This document shows, piece after piece, positions 11,445-24,200 of a DNA stretch of 64,000 bases. Under the pieces are notes generated by a model. That model did not search any database. It worked only from the letters and a program-made list of their open reading frames with translations, and was not told where the DNA came from. The stretch is from the NCBI GenBank assembly GCA_019009955.1, contig CM032228.1, positions 206,163,001-206,227,000 of the forward strand, given 5' to 3'. Position 1 is the first letter of the stretch, and each line of letters begins with the position of its first letter. The stretch is from Riptortus pedestris (lineage: Eukaryota > Arthropoda > Insecta > Hemiptera > Alydidae). The position numbers were made by a program, and so were the translations under genes.

Positions 11445-14400
11445 TAGCTAAGGTACCCGGCGATGCCCGGGAAATCATTCTTGACTGACTAATGATGGTA
11501 TTTTGATAGCAAGACTTCAATGTGTACAATTACACTTCCATCCACGACATAATGATTTTCCGAAATAGCCAACCCTGAAGGGTAACTTCTGGGGATTAAT
11601 AGAATAGAAATTTTAGTTTTGAAGATAAATGAAAATGTGTTCCTAATCTATCCCTCTACACTTTTTGACTCACTTTTTTTCAATAATTCAAACCATAATC
11701 AAGGGTAGCATTTATTACAATTAAATATCATCTATAATGAACATATTTTCTTTCAAAAGCCAATCCGAGCTCATATAATTTAGGCAAAGTTTAGCACGTA
11801 ATATTATATTTGTACGTAATAGTGAATCACACTGGAAACCACTTCCAGTAATGCCAGACGGGAAATTCGTAAACTCAATTAACTGTTTAGGCTCCGACCT
11901 CCTTCCGCTCCAGTATCTCCATAGTTTTCCTTAAAATATTGATTCAATGTATTATTTTATTATTCATTTGAGGCTGAATGGTGAAAGTATATTTTTGGCA
12001 AGGCTTTACTTTGCACAATATTTTGACATTTACCCGTTCCAGTGTTTAGGGTTAATACCCGTTGTTGGCATTTGTTAATAATAAAATTATTTTTTTATGT
12101 AAGACTTCACTGTCCTGCATATTGTCATATTTCCCGTCTCCTGTGCATTATGCATAGATTTGAATTAATAAGGAGAAAATATTGACATACATTTGAATTA
12201 ATTTTTTCAGGAGAGGTACCTGGTAGTTCATATTGAAATGAAGTGCATATAACAAAAGTTTCTCTAAATAACAAAATAAACAACTTTTGTTATGTGCATA
12301 TTTGCCGAAACCCCAATAGGAAATCATTATTATTAATTTCAGGCCTTCCTTATAACCCCCTTGCTGCCCGTCCCTAGAAATGCTAGTATGACTTATTATA
12401 AGGAAGGCATTAGTTTTAATATACATACTGAGTGTTTTATTTAGTTCGGTTGAGTCTTTTGTGCCAAATAAAATTGTTGTCTCCTGCTATAATTTTCAGC
12501 ATATAACGCCTTTATACTTCGGTATACGATGATAGTGTATATAAAAAAGTTTCTCTAAATAACAAAATAAACAACTTTTGTTATGTGCATATTTACCGAA
12601 AATGCAATAGGAAACGAAATATCACTATTATTAATTTCAGGCCTTCCTTATAACCCCCACTCCTGCCCGTCCCAAGAAATGTTAGTATAGCTTATTATAA
12701 TGAAAGACTAAGTAATGATTCTGTTACCGAGTGTGGTTTAAGTCGGTTGAGTCTTTGGTGCCAAATAAAATTGTGGTCTCCCGCTATAGTTTTTAGCGTA
12801 TAACTCATTTATACTTCCGTATACGGCAAAAGTGCATATGACAAAAGTTTCTCTAAATAACAAAATAAACAACTTTTGTTATGTGCATATTTACCGAAAA
12901 TGCAATAGGAAACGAAATATCACTATTATTAATTTCAGGCCTTCCTTATAACCCCCACTCCTGCCAGTCCCAAGAAATGTTAGTATAGCTTATTATAATG
13001 AAGGCGTTAGTACTAATTCAGATACCGAGTTTGGTTTAATTCGGTTGAGTCTTTGGTGCCAAATAAAATTGTGGACTCCCGCTATAGTTTTTAGCGTATA
13101 ACTCATTTATACTTCCGTATAAGGCAAAAGTGCATATAACAAAAGTTTCTCTAAATAGCAAAATAAACAACTTTGGTTAAGTGCATATTTGCCGTAAATG
13201 CAATAGGAAACGAAATATCACTATTATCAATTTCAGGCCTCCCTTCCACTCCTGCACGTCCCTAGAAATGTTAGTATGGCTTATTATAAGGAAGGCGTTA
13301 GTGCTAATTCACATACCGAGTTTGGTTTAGTTCGGTTGAGTCTTTTGTCCCAAATAAAATTGTGGACTCCCGCTATAGCTTTTAGCGTATAACTCATTTA
13401 TACTTCCGTATACGGCAAAAGTGCATATAACAAAAGTTACTCTAAATTACAAAATAAACAACTTTTGTTATGTGCATATTTGCCGAAAAACCAATAGGAA
13501 ACGAAATATCGCTATTTTTAATTTCAGGTCTCCCTTATAACCCCCACTCCTGTTCGTCTTAGAGAATATTAATATAGCCTAAAGTCTAAGTTGGGCTAGT
13601 AGTAATATACATACCAAGTTTCATAAAACTCCGTTCAGATTCCGTTTATGCGTGAAAAGGTAACAAACAAACAAACAAACAAACAAACATACACGAAAGA
13701 AACAAAATGCAGTTATGGTGTCTATGACATGTGAAACGAAAAGTTATCGTGAAATTTCGCAAAAAAAATCAATGTACAGACAGAGGTTACAATTTTATAT
13801 ATATATAGATATATATATAAAATTGTAACCTCTGTCTGTACATTGATTTTTTTCGCGAAATTTCACGATAACTTTTCGTTTCACATGTCATAGACACCAT
13901 AACTGCATTTTGTTTCTTTGGTGTCTGTTTGTTTGTTTGTTTGTTTGTTACCTTTTCACGCATAAACGGCTGAACCGAATTTTATGAAACTTGGTATGTA
14001 TATTACTACTAACCCAACTTAGACTTTAGGCTATATTAATATCCTCTGAGACGAACAGGAGTGGGGGTTATAAGGGAAGCTTGAAATTAAAAATAGCGAT
14101 ATTTCGTTTCCTATTGGTTTTTCGGCAATTAAGCACATAACAAATGTTGTTTATTTTGTTATTTAGAGTAACTTTTGTTATATACCCTTTTTTCGTATAC
14201 CGAATTATAAACGAGATATACGCTAAAACCTATAGCGGAAGTGAACAATTTTATTTGGGACAAATGACCCAACCGAATTAAATAAAACTCGGTATGTGTA
14301 TTAACACTAACGCTTTCATTATAATAAGCCATACCAACATTTCTAGGGACGGGTAGGAGTGGGGGTTGTAAGGGAGGCCTGAATTTAAAAATAGCGGTAT

Positions 14401-15079
14401 TTCGTTTTCTATTCGTTTTTCGGCAATTATGCACATAACAAAAGTTGTTTATTTTGTTATTTGGAGTAACTTTTGTTATATACACTTTTGTTGTATACCG
14501 AATTATAAACGAGATATACGCTAAAACCTATAGCGGAAGTGAACAATTTTATTTGGCACAAAAGACTCAACCGAACTAAATAAAACACTCGGTATGTGTA
14601 TTAGCACTAACGCCTTCCTTATAATAAGCCATACTAACATTTCTAGGGACGGGCAGGAGTGGGGGTTATAAAGGAGGCCTGAAATTAAAAATAGTGATAT
14701 TTCGTTTCGTATTGGGGTTTCGGCAAATATGCACATAACAAAAGTTGTTTATTTTGTTATTTAGAGAAATTTGCTCAACAATTCTTTTCAATATGAACTA
14801 CTAGGTACCTCACCGGGAAAAATTAATTCAAATGTATGTTAATAGTTACTCCTTAATAATTGAAATCTATGCGTAATGCACAGGAAACGGGAAATATGAC
14901 AATATGGAGGACAGTGAAGTCTTACATAGAAAAATAATTTCATTATTAACAAATGCTAACAACGGGTATTAGGAACGGGTAAATGCCAATATATTGTGCA
15001 AAGTAAAGCCTTGCCATAAATATACCATCACCATCCAGCCTCAAATGAATTCCCGGGCGAAGCCGGATATCTGAGCTAG
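11444..15079. mobile_element. 3.6-kb inverted duplication of family H (Helitron-like ends)
   Basis: Both outer ends carry CTAG, a short spacer and a GC-rich hairpin (left ctagctaaggtacccggcga, right gggcgaagccggatatctga then gctag), next to (TA)n. The left arm has about five ~295-bp units (starting near 12239, 12531, 12831, 13127 and 13421). The right arm has three in inverse order (near 14147, 14443 and 14740). The arms meet at about 13808 in acaattttatata...tatataaaattgt. The left arm has an extra outer part (11444-11950) not matched on the right; the inner outer-part (about 11960-12235) is matched by 14790-15050. The hairpin, spacer, CTAG and following T fit a Helitron 3' terminus, while the other end is not a typical Helitron 5' TC end. 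No Rep/helicase coding was seen. Confidence 0.7.
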
Positions 15080-15524
15080 TATATATATATATATATCTGT
15101 TAACGCTCTAGCGATCGCAATTTTTGTTTGATCGTTACCAAACTCGATATTTAAACGTTTTATGCAAAAACACAGATCAAGTTCGTTAATGGCTGAAATC
15201 GGACTAGTGGGAGGGGGGGATTTTCGAAAATTCGAAAGATCCCCGTTACCATATGTCGGATCAAAAAATTGTATAGAACCAATCTTATTGTAAATTAAAT
15301 TTACTATAAATATTGTTCTATACATTTATTCTCTATCTTGAATATTAACCGAGATATTTGCATTTTTATTCATTGTGGGCCGATAACGGATGACAGTTTC
15401 CCGCCAAAAGCTAGTTCGGCCCTTTGCCGTAACTGTTTGGCTCTCGTATGGAGATTTCTCTACTGTATAACTTTACGTGGGAAATCTGCTTAGTTTACGC
15501 TGCCCCTGCGTGACGGACTTTTTT
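15080..15524 (-). repeat. Family F2, left half (interrupted copy)
   Basis: After (TA)n at 15080-15098 come gttaacgctctagcgatcgc, the internal tract and the left end tgcccctgcgtgacggactt. Together with 11284-11443 this makes one F2 copy split by the H insertion. Confidence 0.85.
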
Positions 15525-15598
15525 CAACTTTATGGACACCTAACACCCACTAATCAAATTCACCTATAGTTTATGTTCATTTAGTCTGATTTTTACAA

Positions 15599-16160
15599 GT
15601 GAGTCACTAAAAATGTCGAGCGTGCCTTTTAGGTTCTGTATACACAGGCTTCTTAATAAGGGAATAATAGAGATTATATGACCAGTATATCATTCTAGCA
15701 CGTGCGAAATCTCTTTAGTCTACGCAGCGTAATAGACTTTTAAAATGAAAAGTTACCTTGAGCCTAGGCTACAAGGGGTCTTGCATTGCGACCTAATGAG
15801 GTAATTCACTAAAAACCGCAGTACTCGGTGATATCAAGCCAAGAGAAATTTGGTGTGGCCTCGTATCCTGAGCAAACATTATTTTTGAACCCATGAGTCA
15901 TTTCCCACCCCAGGAAGGATGAATTCATATATTCACTGTTAGTGAAATCGCTGTTCCCATTTCGAGTCACAGGTACCATCCGTTCACCGTGACTGGAACT
16001 ATCACTGCTACTGGGGTAGGTTCCAACAGCTGAAGCGAAATGACGTGGTTAATTGTTATGAATCGTGTAGCTTCAGGGCGAGGTTACATTTTGAAATGTA
16101 TTTTATTGAAAATACTTTAGTATTTTAGAGTTAACGCCAAGTGTTATCCGGGCATTAACA
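15599..16160. other. Upstream region of COG2
   Basis: About 560 bases with slightly higher GC content, expected to include the COG2 promoter and 5' UTR. A remnant resembling the F2 end (cacgtgcgaaatctctttag) is near 15700. No TATA box could be assigned. Confidence 0.4.
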
Positions 16161-18796
16161 ATGTCATTTTACAATGACAATCCGGTCCCGAAAGGGCCTC
16201 CTGACTTGTGCTTTGACACTTCTTCATTTATTAGAGTGAGTTATTAGTTTTAATTTGATGTTTTATTTTGGATTATTATATCACTTCGAAAAAAATAACA
16301 ATTCTGGTCTCTATTTAATTTTCCTTTTCACTTTGTTATTTTTTAATGTTACCAACCAAATTATCTTCTAATATTTACTTTTCAATTTGTAGGAATCTTT
16401 TTCTGTTGATCAGTTTCTTCAAGATCATCGAAACAAAGCAACCCTGGAAACTATGAGAGATGACTTGGGTATATACTTGAAGGTTCTTCGCTCTGCTATG
16501 ATTGATCTTATCAATAAAGATTATGCAGACTTTGTTAATCTATCTAGTAATTTAATAGGCTTAGATAAAGCTATAAATGACATTCAGCTACCTTTGGGCC
16601 AGTTACGGGAAGAATTACTGGTAAATAAACATATTCTCATCACTATTAATGTTTTATTCTGTTTCTCATTGAGATTGCACTTTACAGGAGGTCCGTCAAA
16701 GCTTAGATGGAGCAGCTACTGAAATTTCAAATCAACTCAGTTATATGCGTGAGTTAAGGGAACGCAAACGGAGTCTTAGGAGTTTAAATAGAGTTCATAC
16801 TTCATTAAAAAAACTAAAAATGTTGTTACACCCTTCTGAAAGTAATGGAAAGCTGGAAATGCATATGTTGGAACGTTTGATTTCTGAATATAACCAAATA
16901 GAATTCCACGTTTCAAGATGTAAAAAGGATTTATCTGAAGCTGATAATAAAGTAAGTTAGCCAAAAAACAGAGATTACCAGAATATTATAGTATGTATTT
17001 TACTAGTAAGTAATGAAATGTTTCTGTGTGAATCAACCTGGAACCAGTTCTTTGTTATCCACCTGATTTAATTTTATTTATTTATCATATTTGAACTGGC
17101 TAAATCAAACCCTTTTTTTTTTCTTTTATTGAAAAAAAATATATTGAACAATATCTTGATGATATGAATGTGAGCAATCTTGCATTAAAGTTAAAAGAAA
17201 ACTGTTGCTATCATTGCATTATATTGCCTTATCAAACATCTTACAATAACTATATTGACTTGATGAAACAAATTATTAATAAAGCCTCCAGAATAAGGAT
17301 ACCAATAATTATATAGGATTTTATAAGAAAAAAGTGTATATTTCTAGACAATTGTCAACATTTCTGGACATTGTTAACATTTACCATGCTGTTTGGGAAG
17401 ATTTATTTTTAAATAATTCTATTCTTTTACAGGGTTTATGTCACAAGTCTGTCAGCTCAAAAGTTTTCATTGTTTTTCAATATACTCAGCATTTGTTATT
17501 TCAGCTTTATTTTATGTATTTGAGTTAAGGGTGCTACGTTTCACTCTGCATGCTGATGGTAAAATTGAGCTGTATGAACAACTCAGTTACACGGATATGG
17601 AAGAATGAGTCTCTGAAGTTGCTGATAACTACAAAAGCCAATGGTTATAACAATATTAAATTTTTGGGTTTTCAAAGTCTGTAGGTTTGGAAACAAACTA
17701 TTCACTTTTAATGCTTTTTTAATAATACCGCTTTATAAAACTTACATGTACAGATTGATGCAGTGCTTCATCGTCAGTGCCCTGTTGACACACAAAAACA
17801 ATAATTACTACTAAAATATCTCTCAATCTCTATTAAAATATTTTAGATAAGGGGTAAACTTGATAACATATAACAATAAAAACTATCTTTCTTAGAACTA
17901 AATAACATATAAAACTTTTCATACATCAACATACAAATTACAATTTCATACATCAACATACAAATTGTATGTTGATGTATGAAAAGTTTTATATGGTATT
18001 TAGTTCTAAGAAAGATAGTTTTTATTGTTATGTGTTATCGAGTTTACCCCTTATCTAAAATATTTTAATAGAGATAGTAAGAGAGAGTATAGAGAGACTG
18101 AAGATGGGACGGTTCGCAACGAAAGTACTCTGTCTTTAATAAATGAAGCATTAAGAGTAGAGGTGTGTTCGACCTTTTGATCCTTCCGTTGATGATGGAC
18201 CTCCACCAGCCACCCCAAATCCCGAATAGTAATTATTGTTTTTTTGTGTCAACAGGGCACTAACGATGATGCAGTGCATCGAAAGCGCTCTGCCGTTTTA
18301 ATAAATTGTTATTGTGGAAGCGTAGCCAATTCTTTCATCCTACCTACATTAAGCAACTACTTTTAGCTAATTATATCAATCTGGAACTCTAAGACTAAAA
18401 TTTGTTTTCCCTGTAGTAGTGTAAGCTAAGCGTGTCCAATATTCATTGGTTTCTCTCTATGTCCTACCCATGCAACTCAAACGATTCTAACAAAATTTGA
18501 CCAGCATGAAAACTGAGGAGGGATAATTTAACTAACTTATAGGCAAACTTTACACACTTTCAAAAGATTATACAACCAAAGTTATAGGTTGCATATTCTT
18601 TTGAGTTATAGGTTGACTGCCATAGACTGTTATCAATGGAATTTCTCAATTTCTTTTAAATTTATTATTGTAATGTTTTTTTTTTTGTTTGTTTTTTTAA
18701 TAAATATTCATATTGCTCAATCTTCTCTATAAACCCATTTCATATCATTATTATTATTAGCAACCTAGTTGTAGTTAATAGCAACCATGAAACAGC

Positions 18797-18834
<38 letters not shown>

Positions 18835-21174
18835 AATGTATATATTTTTATTTGTTTAAAAGATTCTCCACATTAAGCCATACGTGGCTTTATAGAGTTC
18901 TTATTAAATTAAAATATTTGAAATTTTAAAATTTGATATCTTTATATTATTTTGCAGGCATTTGAAAAAGTTGGTGAAACACTGATTCGCTATGTTGATA
19001 GCCTTTTTATTGAGACAGTATCAATAGGAGAAAAGGGTAAATCAGATCTGCTTAGAATTTTAGGACTTTATCAATCTCTAGATAAATTGCATATTGCTGA
19101 AGGGTGAGGACTTTGTTTTTATATTTATACTATTCAATCTAGGATTAATTATTATAGATAATAATCTGTGTGGAATAGGGGTTTTAAATATCATACTGAG
19201 AGGCGTGTATTAAATAGAGACGATCTTTAAGTTCTGAAGAATGCATTCTAAAAGGAATGCTTACATAGAAAGAATGTTCATTTTTGGCAGACTATTTATA
19301 TGCGAGAGAAATATTTTACATCACAGTTTCCCAAAAAATGACGTGTCCCATTATTTTTTTGTGTGCCACCTCTAGGTATCCAGTGGCCCTAGATGACATT
19401 TCCTAAAACTCTCTTTTATTAACTTTAAGTTAAAAATTTGTGTTCAATAATAAAGTAAGTAGACCAATTTTCATTGTTGCTTAGTTTTACATTTGTATGT
19501 ATTTCTATGTTTTCAAGCCTTATATAATGAAATATTGATAATTATTATGTTCTGATCCCTCACAGACTTAACTCGTTACTTAGAACTAATTAATTCAAGT
19601 TCACTTCCTTCAACAAACATTTAACTTACTTAAGACTTGTCTGCCAAAAACATACAGCATTTATTCAGGCAAATGTTTGTGACAGGCAAGTATTTTTATT
19701 GATCTGAACTGAAAAGAAAATTGTATAATATATGCCATGAACATAGGAATCTCTCAGAAAGTAATTAAAATTGGGTAAACTGTGAATCATTGCACTTCAC
19801 GTTTTCTCTCCCATCTTCTTCCTTGACATAAATTGTGAGTTTTATGTTTATAACTGCCAAACCCAAAAAATGATTTATTTTATACACAAATCAGAATCTT
19901 GTTGGAGTTTTAAATAATTTGTGAGTGAAGAAAGGAAGTAACATTTAATATAATTTTAGGAGCAATATATACTTAAATGGGTTTATGATTTTTAGGTTAT
20001 ATAGGAAGAAAGTGGTTTCTGTTGCTATGGAAAATCTAATTACAGAGGAAACACTTCGGTCAATACCGACTGGACTTCCAGGTCTTTTTGAAAGAATATT
20101 GGCATTTCTAGATACAGACATGAAGCACCTTAGTGAAGTAGCTGCTGCTTATAATAAGTAAGAATTAAATCATTGTTTATTCATTTCATAGATACATTAT
20201 CTTCTCTAAATATAAACCTTCGAGTGCTTACCTAGAAGTTTGTTCGCTCTTGACCATACAATTCAACACATATATGGCTCCAACTTTGTTCACAGTTTCA
20301 ATTTTTAAATGAAATAATTTATTACCTCTTTGTGTGCCATGAATGTGTTTAGTTGTTCAGAATTTTAGTGGAACGCAGAACAGAAACTTGTATACATGTG
20401 TGGGATTGGTATTGACCCACAAGTCATGAATTTGTATAGTCAATCTCTTCTTTCACTGTATTAGTATGTACTCGTGTTTAGCGCTGTGTCCTTCATAAGC
20501 TATCTGATGGCTAGAAGTTCTAGTTATTTTACCCTTAGAATTGTCCACCATTATTTTCCATCTTTTCATGTGTGTTCCCTCAACCTGAACGTTTCTGAAA
20601 TTTCTATTATTAGTTTAGACTTTTCTGAATTGGTGCTCAGTATAACCGCAGTTATAAGAACAAATAATTCAAATGTAATATTTAAGAGTGCAGAGGACTC
20701 ACTTAATTTTGTTAATGCCATGAAATCAGGCTGACAATTAAGTAAACATGTTTCTATTAAACAAAAGTGCAATTATTTTGCATATTTGCCACAAAAATTC
20801 TTAATAAACTTACTTAGTAGTGTTACTATAACTTATTTAAAATAAAGTAGTTACAAGTAAAGCATTTTAAAAGTCTGGCAGGCAAAGGTTGGGAATTGGC
20901 AGTGGCAGTCAACAGATTGGTGGGCCATCATAAAAGAGTGAGAGAGGGATGGCATCTAAAGGGCTAATGTTGACTTCATGCTTCTGAAGCTATTCGGGAT
21001 GGGTTATGTAGGTCTTATAAGTTTATCTTTTTAGCAGATTTCCCTTAAGGGAAATCAGCTATTGAGGCCACACTCATGATGATTAATGATGCGATTTTCG
21101 AAACATTTCTTCAAATGTCTATTGAGAACCTACCTAGGAGATGACAAAAAAGAGGCCCGTTCAAAATTATATAG

Positions 21175-21222
<48 letters not shown>

Positions 21223-24200
21223 CTGTTACTAATCTAGCAGTCACAATTATTGTTTTATCATTACCAAACTCATAAGCGTTTAATGTAAAAAGAAAGATCA
21301 AGTTCGTGAACGGTTGAAATCAGACTGGAGGGTTTAGAGGGGAGATATTTGAACATTTGAAATATCTTCATTATTACAAGTCAGATTGAAAAAGTGTATA
21401 GAATCAATATCATTGCAAATTTATTTGCCTATAAATGTTGATACTAAATATTTTCTCTATCATGAATATTAACCGAGATATTTGGATTTTTTAGTTTTCA
21501 GCCTTCAGTAAACATCCACTCCTACTCATGTCATATTAACAACAAGCCATTAGATCAATAACTACTTTATCCTAAGATTGGTCTCATTGAACTTTTACTT
21601 TTTGAGATAAATGCAAATATGTGGCTCACGTGGGAAATATGGTTAGTTAACATAGCCCCTGCTTGACAGACTTTTTTTATGAATTTGGTATTTAAATGAT
21701 TTTATTACATAAATGTATTAAAAATGCCTAGTCCTTTTATTTTATCATGTGAGGGTAGGAATTATTTTTAAAAACATGCAATGCTTTCTAGTGACCTTCC
21801 ACCAGTGAAAGCTAAGCTTCAAGAAGAGCTGAAAGTATTGCACTTGAGGCCAGAATTGGTAGTCATCCTTCCATAGCCCTTAGCTTGTGTAAGCTGAATA
21901 ATGATAGGCTTAGTCAATATGCCTATGCAGACTACAACTTTAAGGTACATTCATTCTTGCTGTACTGCAATGGTGTTAGTATGAATATAGATAAGAAGAA
22001 CAAAATATATTATATTATTTAAAATGTAATATGAACATTAGTAGGAAATAAGTAATATTCACCCCCCTCCCCCTCCCCTTAACATTTGCAAAGAAAATGC
22101 CATTTGAAGGGTTCAGGACAAAACCTTTTAGTTTAGAGATCTAGGAAATTCAGTCAGAATGTTAACTTTTTAAGACATCAAACTTTCCATGGATTTCAGT
22201 GGTTTTAGTAACATGAAAAGAGAAGCTTCAATAAGAACCCTATGGTTGCTACTACAAGGAAGAATTTTCAGATTTTGACCGGTGGCCATCTGTCAGGTAT
22301 TGTACAAAGTTAATTATTGTAGTCTTGAACGATTCAGGTTTCAACAGAATCCTGTAACATTGCTCTCAGGACAATATATTATAGTTATCTTTCCTCCCAT
22401 AATTCTCTAACTCTTGAAGTATAAAGCTTTACTTTTATGAGGTGAACCCCTGGTTTTGGCAATTAAAACATTACCTAAAATAACAGCTGTAACTGTAGGA
22501 AAGCAATAATCATCTTTTATGTGGATTCCTGACTAAGATCCTACCTGAAATAGTCAAATGATTCATACAAAAAGACACACCAATAAGCATGAAACGGACC
22601 TAATATGTTATTCTTATTATTGCATTATGGTACAAAACAGATTAGGCAGGCAAACTCTGAAAATTTTCTTTATTCTTGGCATTTCAAAAATGTTTATTAC
22701 AATTATTTTTGTTTTGCAGGTTTTCAAGCAAAAATAAGTGTGACTTTTTCTTAAGGAGCTTTTGGCCAGAAATAGAAGAAAAATTAGAAACAAACCTTAC
22801 TTCAATATTCGCTCCTGGAGATCCAGATATATTCTACCAGGTAATATTTAGTAATTTACAACAAAGCTATACTTTTTTGTGTAATATGCAGAGAATTTAA
22901 TACATATATGCCTTCTTTGACTATTTACTTGTAACATTTAGATGGTCTTAACAATTTAATAATGTCGTAATGTGGAATGAGAGTATTTCTACCACAGTTA
23001 TGTACCAGTTATGTATCGGTGTACCTCAGTAGTGCCTCTTGATTTTTTTCAGTTGTGAAATGATTGATTTTGGTTTCAGATTCATGTGGATATTTTCTGA
23101 AAAGAGACATTAATGATAATTAGATTCAGAGGTTTTTGTTTTCGGAAGTTGGAGTTTACTCCATACATGTTACTTCATTTCTTTTTTTGTTTTCTTAACT
23201 CCTGTATTGCTAATTTGTGACTGGTCTATTCATCCTGCCTTTTTATTTTCTTTAAAAAGCATATATGCAGACTACAACCCCAGAAAATGGGGTTCTCATG
23301 AAACCCAGAAAATGAAGCCTAAAAGTTTGCAAAATTAAACATTTTGGCCAAAATGGTTGTCTCATGAGCAAACTCAAGTAATTTCTCTTCATTGAATACA
23401 TATGGCCAACCATCTATCCAAATTATGAAAATATTTTATTGTTTATTTAGTCTTTGATATTAATTTTTTTTAAAATTTCAATATATTTTACATTCCTTTG
23501 GGGCTCGATATGGCCTGGGGCCACCAATTGCTCTGGTAATGGCAATGACAAATCATTTTGATATTAACTATTCCTACACATTAAGTGAACCTCTTGTAAA
23601 ATTGCTCTTCTGTCAATTTTCTCAATTCCATGCAGTAGAGAACAGAATGGAGGTTCATTAAAGTTGTAGTTTGTGTATTTATACTAGCTAATATAATGCC
23701 TATCTTTAGCCAGTTTATACAGAGGGTGGCAGCCTTCAGCAGTTATGTACTTAGGAAGGATCCTCACTTTGATGTTGACGAGGAAAGCGTTCTCACTTTG
23801 TTATTAGTTACCTAAGCCATGCCCAGGGTGAGATGAAACCCTCTTATCTGGCTTCTTAGTTTGGGTTTCTAAACTAGGTTTCCCATCTAACCTAAGAAAT
23901 ATTTGTCAAACAAAGAAATATATGTCTACATATCTTCTGGTAATATTTTGTGAACATCAGTAATTTCCCTGATTACAGGAACAGCACAGCGAAAAGGATA
24001 AATGTAATAACTTGTATTAAGCATAGTCATAGTTCAGTTCTTTACTTGTTGTTTTGTGTGATAGTTAAACCTTACTGAGATTTACATTTGATTTTTCTTA
24101 TATATATATATTTCTTTTGTTTTCCTTAGAAATATGTTGAAACTGTATCATTTCTGGAGAATTTATTACGCCGAAGTGGTTCCAGTAAATCTATAGAAGA

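Noticed and set aside
12230..13560. Regularly spaced repeats as a possible CRISPR array
   Set aside because: Units are contiguous, about 295 bp long, without spacers, and lie in eukaryotic DNA.
18265..18305. Hammerhead ribozyme core (gatga, short stem, gaaa)
   Set aside because: The invariant C before TGATGA is absent here and at 5222, the stem II joint is off by a base, and no convincing stems I and III were found.
20474..20734. 86-aa frame in COG2 intron 5
   Set aside because: It sits in an intron between well-supported exons and shows no homology or splice support.
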